Part shown: positions 8,332 to 15,500 of the stretch, piece after piece | Position numbering within the stretch: the stretch's first letter is position 1 | Layout of the letters: each line of letters begins with the position of its first letter | Origin: Arthrobacter sp. ISL-65 | Lineage (GTDB): Bacteria; Actinomycetota; Actinomycetes; Actinomycetales; Micrococcaceae | NCBI RefSeq assembly: GCF_018613795.1 | Contig: NZ_JAGGPN010000007.1 | Location: forward strand, 124,001 to 188,000 | Reading direction: 5' to 3' | Length of the DNA stretch: 64,000 nucleotides | Notes under the pieces: model-generated | What the model saw: the letters and a program-made list of their open reading frames with translations, nothing else | Database searches by the model: none | What the model was told of the DNA's origin: nothing | Program-made: the position numbers and the translations under genes

Positions 8332-9389
8332 TCCCTGCGGGCGAGCCGCTTGGCCGCTGAGCTTTTACGCGTCGCGGCCAGCATGTCCACTGTGAGCATC
8401 AGCAGGGCGAGCCACACGACGCCGAAGCCGATCCACCGTTCCAGCGTCATTGCTTCCCGGAACACCACCAGTGCAACGATGAACTGCAGCACGGGTGCAA
8501 AGTACTGCAGCAGCCCGATGGTGGTCATGGGCAGCCGGCGGGCGGAGGCGCCGAAGAACACCAGCGGCACGGCCGTGATGACGCCGGACGCCAGGAGCAG
8601 CCAGAAGTGCCCGGGTCCGTGGGTTGTCAGCGAGGCAGTGCCGCTGGCCGCGAGGAAAATCATCGTGGCCGCGGCCAGGGGCGTGAGGACGATGGTCTCC
8701 ACGGTAAGGCTGGTGATGGCGTCGGCACGCGGCCCCACCCGCTTCTTCACGAAGCCGTACAGGCCGAAGCTGACGGCCAGGGTCAGGGCGATCCACGGCA
8801 GTTTCCCGTAGGACACCGTGAGCACCCCGACGGCGATGAAACCGATTACGACGGCGGCCCACTGCAGCGGCCGGAGCGTTTCCTTGAGGACGAACACGCC
8901 GAGGAGGACGGACACGAGCGGGTTGATGAAGTAGCCAAGTGAGGCCTCGACCGCCTGCCCGGTGGTGACGCCGTAGGTGTACGTCAGCCAGTTCACTGCG
9001 ATGAGGCCGGCGGCCAGCGCCAAGGTTCCGAGGATGGCGCGGTTCCGCAGGGCATCGCCCAGGACGCGCCACGCCCTTGTCACCGTGATCAGGAGGGCAC
9101 AGAAGATCAGGGACCAGACCACCCGGTTGGCCACGATTTCCACGGCACCGGCGGGCTGCAGAACGAAGAAGTACAGCGGAAGCAGCCCCCACAGGCCGTA
9201 AGCGCCGATGCCGAACAGGATTCCCGCCGTCGTCTCCTTGTCCACCGCCTTGGGTGCCCCAGGCTTGCCGGCCTGCGGGGCGCCAGCGGGTATGCCGGAG
9301 CCGGTCACGCCCGAGGGCGCGGCGCCAGGTGTTGGGGCAGTCGGGACAGCGGAGGAGACAGATCCGTCGGGGTTAGGCACAAGACCCAT
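8313..9389 (-). CDS. rarD: EamA-family transporter RarD
   Basis: A 358-aa membrane protein of the drug/metabolite transporter superfamily with about ten hydrophobic segments in two EamA halves. The RarD-type features are GIGAYGLWGLLPLYF at the first helix, NRVVWSL and EASLGYFINPL. The first 50 residues are a Pro/Ala/Gly-rich cytoplasmic extension not usual in the family, so a later start is possible, though I see no better ribosome site. The last codons (ARTDT and the TAG stop) are encoded inside the palindromic repeat at 8245-8331. The physiological substrate of RarD proteins is not settled; older names refer to chloramphenicol sensitivity. Confidence 0.88.
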   Translation of the reverse strand: MGLVPNPDGSVSSAVPTAPTPGAAPSGVTGSGIPAGAPQAGKPGAPKAVDKETTAGILFGIGAYGLWGLLPLYFFVLQPAGAVEIVANRVVWSLIFCALLITVTRAWRVLGDALRNRAILGTLALAAGLIAVNWLTYTYGVTTGQAVEASLGYFINPLVSVLLGVFVLKETLRPLQWAAVVIGFIAVGVLTVSYGKLPWIALTLAVSFGLYGFVKKRVGPRADAITSLTVETIVLTPLAAATMIFLAASGTASLTTHGPGHFWLLLASGVITAVPLVFFGASARRLPMTTIGLLQYFAPVLQFIVALVVFREAMTLERWIGFGVVWLALLMLTVDMLAATRKSSAAKRLARREARTDT

Positions 9390-9472
9390 AACACCATCTT
9401 AAGGAGCGGTATTCCGTCTGGCCCGAGCCAAAAGCTGCCTGTTGAAACGAATTAGTCAGTAGGCTTGCCATT

Positions 9473-9508
9473 ATGAGTACGACTCACCGCCGGGCGCCGG
9501 CCCGATGA
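9473..9508 (+). CDS. possible 11-codon leader peptide overlapping the topoisomerase start
   Basis: ATG at 9473 opens an 11-codon frame (MSTTHRRAPAR) whose TGA at 9506-9508 overlaps the ATG of the topoisomerase gene (9505) as ATGA. TAGGCT at 9460-9465, 7 bases upstream of ATG 9473, would fit a -10 box of a leaderless transcript. There is no convincing ribosome site for the topoisomerase ATG itself, so coupling through this frame is plausible. This is inference from spacing only. Confidence 0.3.
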   Translation: MSTTHRRAPAR

Positions 9509-10503
9509 GGCTCCGACACAGTAACGCCTCCGGTCACGGTTACCGGAGGGTGCGAGCGGGCGCCGGGTTCAGTTACAGGGACCTGGACGGCTCCACGCTG
9601 CCGCCAGGTCCGGTCCGGGACCGGCTGGAAAGCATCGGCATTCCGCCCGCCTGGACCGACGTGTGGATAGCGCCCTTCGAGAACGGGCATATCCAGGCCA
9701 CGGGGCTGGATGCGGTGGGCCGCCGGCAGTACATCTACCATCCGGAGTGGCGCGAACGGAAGGACCGCGTGAAATTTAACCGCGCGCTCCAGCTCGCCGA
9801 GTCGCTGCCCACCGCCCGCCGGCTGGTCACCATGGATCTGCGGTCCGACGGCGTCACCCGCGAGCGCGTTTTGGCCGCGGCCTTCAGGCTGCTGGACAGC
9901 GGCTCCCTGCGGGTGGGGTCAGAGCGGTACACGAACGAAAACGGCAGCCACGGGCTCGCCACCCTGCTCTGTGCCCACGTCCGTGTCCGCAAGGAATGCC
10001 TGCAGCTCAGCTTCCCGGCCAAGAGCGGCAAAACCTGGGAGTCCCGCATCGATGACCCGGACCTCGCGCCTCTGGCCCAGGCCCTCAAGCGGCGCGGCAG
10101 CAACGCGCGGCTGCTGGCTTACAAGAACGGCAGGTCGTGGCACCCGGTAACCAGCGCCGACATCAACGGCTACGTCAAGGAACGCACGGGCGACGACTTC
10201 ACCGCGAAGGACTTCCGGACCCTGCGCGGCACCGTCGCGGCCGCCGTCAGCCTGGCCCGGAGCGGGCCGCAGAAAACCGACGCAAAGCGGAAGCGTGCCA
10301 TCAGCGTCGCCATGATGGAGGCGGCAGCAGTGCTGGGCAATACACCGTCGATCGCCCGCAAGAGCTACGTTGACCCCCGGTTGCTGGACCACTTCGCAGC
10401 CGGGGAGACCATAGACCCCAAGCGCCTGGACTCGGCGGAGTCGGAGCTGCGGGCACTGCTGTACCGCGAGGGCGACGTGGTAGCCCTGCGCAAGAGCGGC
10501 TGA
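9505..10503 (+). CDS. DNA topoisomerase IB
   Basis: A 332-aa bacterial type IB (poxvirus-like) topoisomerase. The N-terminal domain runs from about YRDLDGSTLPPGP to GRRQYIYHPEWRERKDRVKF. The catalytic domain shows FTAKDFRTLRGTVAAA, which carries the active-site Arg, and ends with the nucleophile Tyr288 in IARKSYVDPRLL. These enzymes relax supercoils of both signs by single-strand nicking and a 3'-phosphotyrosine intermediate, without ATP. The length is normal for the family, and the start ATG 9505 overlaps a mini-ORF. It stands alone between rarD, which is divergent, and the ferredoxin reductase. Type IB enzymes are scattered among bacteria and are usually secondary to TopA. Confidence 0.92.
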   Translation: MRLRHSNASGHGYRRVRAGAGFSYRDLDGSTLPPGPVRDRLESIGIPPAWTDVWIAPFENGHIQATGLDAVGRRQYIYHPEWRERKDRVKFNRALQLAESLPTARRLVTMDLRSDGVTRERVLAAAFRLLDSGSLRVGSERYTNENGSHGLATLLCAHVRVRKECLQLSFPAKSGKTWESRIDDPDLAPLAQALKRRGSNARLLAYKNGRSWHPVTSADINGYVKERTGDDFTAKDFRTLRGTVAAAVSLARSGPQKTDAKRKRAISVAMMEAAAVLGNTPSIARKSYVDPRLLDHFAAGETIDPKRLDSAESELRALLYREGDVVALRKSG

Positions 10504-10658
10504 GGGGCGGGGCCGGCGTGGTGTGGCGTGTTACCGGGGCCGCCAGCCGTCACGCACCGCCGTGCGCCGTCACGGGTGGGACGCCCGGCCGGGCGGACAA
10601 TTAGAATTGAAAACTGCGCGCCGGTGGGGCGCGGTCTCCCGTTCCGGAAGGGCTTACG

Positions 10659-12104
10659 GTGTCCAACACAGCTGAATCCGCGGCCAAGCGCCCGCTCCGC
10701 GTCGCGATCGTCGGCGCAGGACCTGCAGGCGTCTATGCCGCGGACATCCTGACCAAGTCCAACGAGGTCAAGGACGGCGACTTCGAGGTCAGCATCGACC
10801 TCTTCGAGGCCTACCCGGCACCGTACGGCCTGATCCGCTACGGTGTGGCCCCGGACCACCCCCGCATCAAGGGCATCGTCAACGCCCTGCATAAGGTCCT
10901 GGACCGCGGAGATATCAGGTTCCTGGGCAACGTCACCTATGGCCGGGACCTCACGCTGCACGACTTCCGTGCCTTCTACGACGCCGTCATCTTCTCGACC
11001 GGTGCCATCAAGGACGCCGATATGGACATCCCCGGCATCGACCTCGAGGGCTCCTTTGGAGCCGCCGACTTCGTGTCCTGGTACGACGGCCACCCGGACG
11101 TTCCCCGCGAATGGCCGCTGGACGCCAAGGAAATCGCGGTCATCGGCAACGGCAACGTGGCCCTGGACGTGGCCCGGATGCTCGTGAAGCACGCCGACGA
11201 GCTCCTCGTCACAGAGATCCCGGACAACGTCTACCAGGGCCTGAAGAACTCGCCGGTCACGGACGTCCATGTCTTCGGCCGCCGTGGCCCCGCCCAGGTG
11301 AAGTTCACCCCGCTGGAGCTGCGCGAACTCAGCCATGCTCGCGACGTCGACATTGTGCTGTACCCGGAGGACTTCGAATTCGACGAGGCTTCCGACGACG
11401 CGATCCGGAGCAACAATCAGACCAAGACCATGGTGAACACCATGACCAACTGGCTCGTCGAGGAGCACGCCGAGGCTGAACAGCCGTCGTCGCGCCGCCT
11501 GCACCTGCACTTCCTGCACAGCCCGGTCAAGATATACGGGAGCGATGGCGACGACGGCGGGTCCGGCAAGGTTGCCGGCATCAAGTTCGAGCGCATGCAG
11601 TTGGACGGCACCGGCAACGTCAAAGGCACGGGGGAGTTCATCGACTACCCGGTGCAGGCCGTCTACCGTGCCATCGGCTACCACGGCTCCGCGCTGGACG
11701 AGCTGGAATACGACGCCAAGCGCGGGGTCATTCCCAATGACGGTGGCCGGGTCCTCGACGCCGACGGGAACCCCGTCCCCGGCATCTACACCACCGGGTG
11801 GATCAAGCGCGGCCCCGTTGGCCTGATCGGGCACACGAAGGGCGACGCCCTGGAGACCATCGGTTGCCTCCTCGAGGACCGGCTCACCCTGCCGCCGGCC
11901 CAGAATCCTGACCCGGAGGCCATCATCGACCTGCTCGAGGAGCGCGGCATCGAATACACCACGTGGGAGGGCTGGAACAAGCTGAACGCCCACGAGGCAG
12001 CCCTCGGCGCATCGTGGACGGAATCCGCCGCGTTCGACGGCGTCGTGCGTGAACGCATCAAAGTGGTGCCGCGCGAGGATATGATCGAGATTTCCCGCGG
12101 CTGA
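10659..12104 (+). CDS. FAD-dependent ferredoxin--NADP+ reductase (FprA type)
   Basis: A 481-aa flavoprotein of the adrenodoxin-reductase class. The FAD Rossmann motif VGAGPAGVYAA is near residue 18, followed by YPAPYGLIRYGVAPDHP, which is diagnostic for this class. The NADP site is VIGNGNVALDVARML (about 160), and the second FAD contact is PGIYTTGWIKRGPVGLIGH near 385. It moves electrons between NADPH and ferredoxin, for example to supply P450s or biosynthetic oxygenases. The start is GTG 10659, with GGAAGGG 8 bases upstream. A possible -10 (TAGAAT) lies at 10602-10607. No ferredoxin or P450 gene is adjacent. Confidence 0.92.
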   Translation: MSNTAESAAKRPLRVAIVGAGPAGVYAADILTKSNEVKDGDFEVSIDLFEAYPAPYGLIRYGVAPDHPRIKGIVNALHKVLDRGDIRFLGNVTYGRDLTLHDFRAFYDAVIFSTGAIKDADMDIPGIDLEGSFGAADFVSWYDGHPDVPREWPLDAKEIAVIGNGNVALDVARMLVKHADELLVTEIPDNVYQGLKNSPVTDVHVFGRRGPAQVKFTPLELRELSHARDVDIVLYPEDFEFDEASDDAIRSNNQTKTMVNTMTNWLVEEHAEAEQPSSRRLHLHFLHSPVKIYGSDGDDGGSGKVAGIKFERMQLDGTGNVKGTGEFIDYPVQAVYRAIGYHGSALDELEYDAKRGVIPNDGGRVLDADGNPVPGIYTTGWIKRGPVGLIGHTKGDALETIGCLLEDRLTLPPAQNPDPEAIIDLLEERGIEYTTWEGWNKLNAHEAALGASWTESAAFDGVVRERIKVVPREDMIEISRG

Positions 12105-12120
12105 CGGCACTCGATCCCCG

Positions 12121-12401
12121 CAAAACTCCAACCGGAAGGCCCCTACCGCGGACGACGGCGGACGGTCCGGTTCCGCTAACGGCGGCGGCTCCCGGGGCAT
12201 TAACGACGGCGGGCAGCCGCTGGAGTTCTGGATGTCCCGGGAACAGTTCGGCTACTGGAGCCACACCCACCTGACGGTGGACGTGGTGGAGGGCCGGGGG
12301 AGCGGGTTTCCGTTGAGTCGCCGCAAGGCAAACGCTTCTTGATCCGCTCCACGCTCATGGGCTGGCCGGTGAAGACCGGCATGCCCAGCAAAACTCCATA
12401 A
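12121..12401 (+). pseudogene. possible frameshifted remnant of an unidentified short gene
   Basis: Between fprA and the peroxidase gene, one frame reads PLEFWMSREQFGYWSHTHLT and continues to about 12290. The next stretch makes protein-like sense only in another frame (GERVSVESPQGKRFLIRSTL, then a TAA at 12399-12401). The switch falls at a run of five Gs (12296-12300), and no good start codon precedes the first part. I do not recognise the protein. It may be a decayed gene fragment, or the coding appearance may be chance in GC-rich DNA. Confidence 0.3.
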
Positions 12402-12416
12402 TGTTACGCCCGGACG

Positions 12417-12487
12417 GGGACCCCAAATAAGGGGCTTCGTGCGGGCGTTGTACGTATTAACCGCGATTGGGAACCCCCAATTTGGGT
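12417..12487. promoter_or_regulatory. candidate regulatory region with two CCCC/GGGG inverted repeats
   Basis: CCCCAAATAAGGGG (12421-12434) and ACCCCCAATTTGGGT (12473-12487) are inverted repeats whose centres are about 53 bp apart, close to five helical turns. A third half site, ACCCCCAA, follows near 12511. They lie 95-165 bp upstream of the large peroxidase gene. The regulator is unknown. Confidence 0.35.
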
Positions 12488-12581
12488 GGCTCAGCGGGCC
12501 GACCAGCCGCACCCCCAAGGTTTTCACGGGCACGCCCACGGACGATGGCACCGTTACATTCCTCCTAGCGGCAGGTGTGCC

Positions 12582-15500
12582 ATGAACCATTCAGCCTGGA
12601 AGTCAGACGGGAGTGCAGATCAAAGCCGATCTGCAGTTCCCACCGATCCACCATCAAACCGGCGTCAACGACGCAAGAAGCGCAGCAAACAGTCCATGTC
12701 CTTCCGCATGATAGCGGCAGCCACCACCTTGGCGATGCCGGCAGCGATGGGGCTGCCAGTGGTCGCGGCCAACGCGGTTCAGGCACCGGTGGGGGAAGGC
12801 TTTACGATCACAGCCTCGGACCTAGCATTCATTCTGAAGCAGATAAAGATCTCTGAGCGCCACGCAGCAACGTATTCACCCGAACACCCGTGTGACACCC
12901 TCATCGGCACGGGGCCCGATCAGATCCCCAGTCCCCTGATCTCGGCGGGCCTGCGGACCGTCGACGGGTCATGCAACAACCTGCAGCCGGGCCAGGAGAC
13001 GTTCGGCGCCGCTGACCAGAAATTCCCACGCCTCACAACGCCTAAGTTCACGAGTGCCGAAGATGCATCGGCCTTCGGCGGTCCGGCCGCCTCGTCGTAC
13101 GCTCAAAAGTCGGGGACGGTGGTGGACTCCGAGCCTCGCGTGATCAGCAACCTGATCGTGGACCAGACTTCCACCAACCCGGCAGCCGTCGCCGCGGCCG
13201 GCAACCCGGTCCGGACGCAGGGCAACACCGGCGTCGTTCCCTGCACAACAGACCCCGATCCCCTGGCCACTCCGCCCGTCGCCGGCGCGCCCGCAGATTG
13301 CGTGCCGTCCCACAGCACGCTGTTCATCGAGAACGTGACCACCGACGTCGGCCTCTCCCCGCCCTACAACTCAATGTTCACGCTGTTCGGTCAGTTCTTC
13401 GACCATGGCGTCGACCAGACAGTCAAGAGCGGCGGAACCGTCTTCGTTCCGCTCAAGGCTGACGACCCGCTCCGCACCGTTGGTCCCGACGGCAAGGCCA
13501 ACACCGGCGATGAGGTCCCCGCCAGCCAGGCTTTCATGGTGCTGACCCGCGGCCAGAACCAGCCCGGTACGGACGGTGTCCTGGGTACCGAGGATGATGT
13601 CCAGGATGCGAATAACACGGACTCACCGTGGGTCGACCAGAGCCAGACCTACACGTCGCACGCTTCCCACCAGGTGTTCGTGCGGGAGTACGTCGACAAC
13701 GCCGACGGCAAGCCCGTCGCCACCGGCAAGCTGCTCGGCGGTCCTACCGGCCCGACGGCCGGTGGAATGGCCACCTGGGCCACGACCAAGGCCCAGGCCG
13801 CGACCAAGCTTGGCCTCAGGCTCGAAGACAAGGACGTCCTGAACGTCCCGATGATCGCCGCGGACCCTTACGGCAAGTTCATCCCCGGGCCCAACGGACT
13901 GCCGCAGTACGTGACCAAGACCGGCATGGTCGAGGGACATCTCGACGACCCGTTGACGACAACGGTAGACGAGACCGTACCGGTTCCGGCCAACGTGCTC
14001 TACTTTGACACCCCGTTCCTCACCGACATCGCCCACAACGCGGACCCGTCTCCGCAGGACACGGACCACAACCCTGCTACCCCGAAGGTGGCACCGACGC
14101 CCGACACGAATACTACGGCCACGGCCGATTTTGCCAGCCAGGCCCCCGGCACCTATGACGACGAGATGCTGGACGCGCACTTCATCGCCGGTGACGGCCG
14201 CGTCAACGAGAACATTGGCCTGACGGCCATCCACCAGATCTTCCACTCGGAGCACGACCGGCTCGTCGACGACATTGAGAACGTCCTGACGACCGATACG
14301 TCCGCCAGCGGCGTCAAGGCCCTGGCAGAGTGGAAGCTGGCTGCAGGTGCCGCAGGCTGGAACGGTGAGCGGCTCTTCCAGGCTGCGCGGTTCATCACCG
14401 AGATGGAGTACCAGCACCTGGTCTTCGAGGAGTTCGCCCGCAAGGTGCAGCCAGCGATCAACCCGTTCGAGCCGTTTGCGTTTACCCAGACGGAGCTCAA
14501 CCCCGCGGTCAAGGCTGAATTCGCCCACGCGGTGTACCGCTTCGGCCACTCCATGCTGACCGAAACGATCTCGCGCAGGAACGAGGACGGCGCCGGCCTC
14601 AACGGAACATTCGGTGATTCTGACGACACCAAGGGCAGCCAGAACGATATCTCGCTGCTCGACGGCTTCCTCAACCCGCCCGAGTACACCAACGGCGGCG
14701 CTGCCGGGCCGCTGACCTCGGAAGAGGCCGCCGGAAGCATCATCATGGGAATGGCGGACCAGGCCGGCAACGAACTGGATGAGTTCGTGACCGACACGCT
14801 CCGCAACAACCTCCTGGGCCTGCCCTTGGACCTTCCCACGATCAACATGACACGGGCCCGATCTGAAGGAATCCCGCGGCTGAACGTCCTTCGCCGCGAG
14901 ATCTTCAACAAAACGAATGACGGCCAGTTGAAGCCCTACATCAGCTGGGTCGATTTCGGCGAGAATCTCAAGCACCCGGAGTCCCTCGTCAACTTCGTCG
15001 CAGCCTACGGCCAGCACCCGTCCATCACGGGCGCCACAACGCTGGCAGGCAAGCGGGAGGCCGCACGGCTCATCGTCAGCCCCGCCACAGGGGAAGTCGC
15101 TCCGACCGACGCCGCGGCGTTCATGAACAGCACGGACGCCTGGGTGAACAACGGCACGAGCTCTATAACCGGCCTCGACAACGTCGATCTCTGGGTCGGC
15201 GGTCTCGCGGAGACGACGGTTGTGTTTGGCGGACTGCTGGGCAGCACGTTCAACTACGTGTTTGAGAACCAGCTGACGGACCTGCAGAACGGCGACCGCC
15301 TGTACTACCTGGCCCGCACGCCGGGCATGAACCTGAGGGCGCAGCTGGAAGGCAACTCCTTCGCCGAAATGATGATGCGCAACACCAACGTGCACAGCCT
15401 GAAGGCCGATGTGTTCGCCACATCGGACTGCAAGTTCGAACTGAAGAAGCTGGCAGGCACCACCGCTGGCTTTGCGGCCGACGGCAACACCGTGCTCGAT

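Noticed and set aside
10365..12200. 611-codon open frame on the minus strand
   Set aside because: It is the antisense of the fprA gene. Its translation is rich in Val, Gly, His and Asp without any family motif, as expected for the shadow of a GC-rich gene.
13623..15395. 590-codon open frame on the minus strand
   Set aside because: Antisense shadow of the haem peroxidase domain; no motifs seen.
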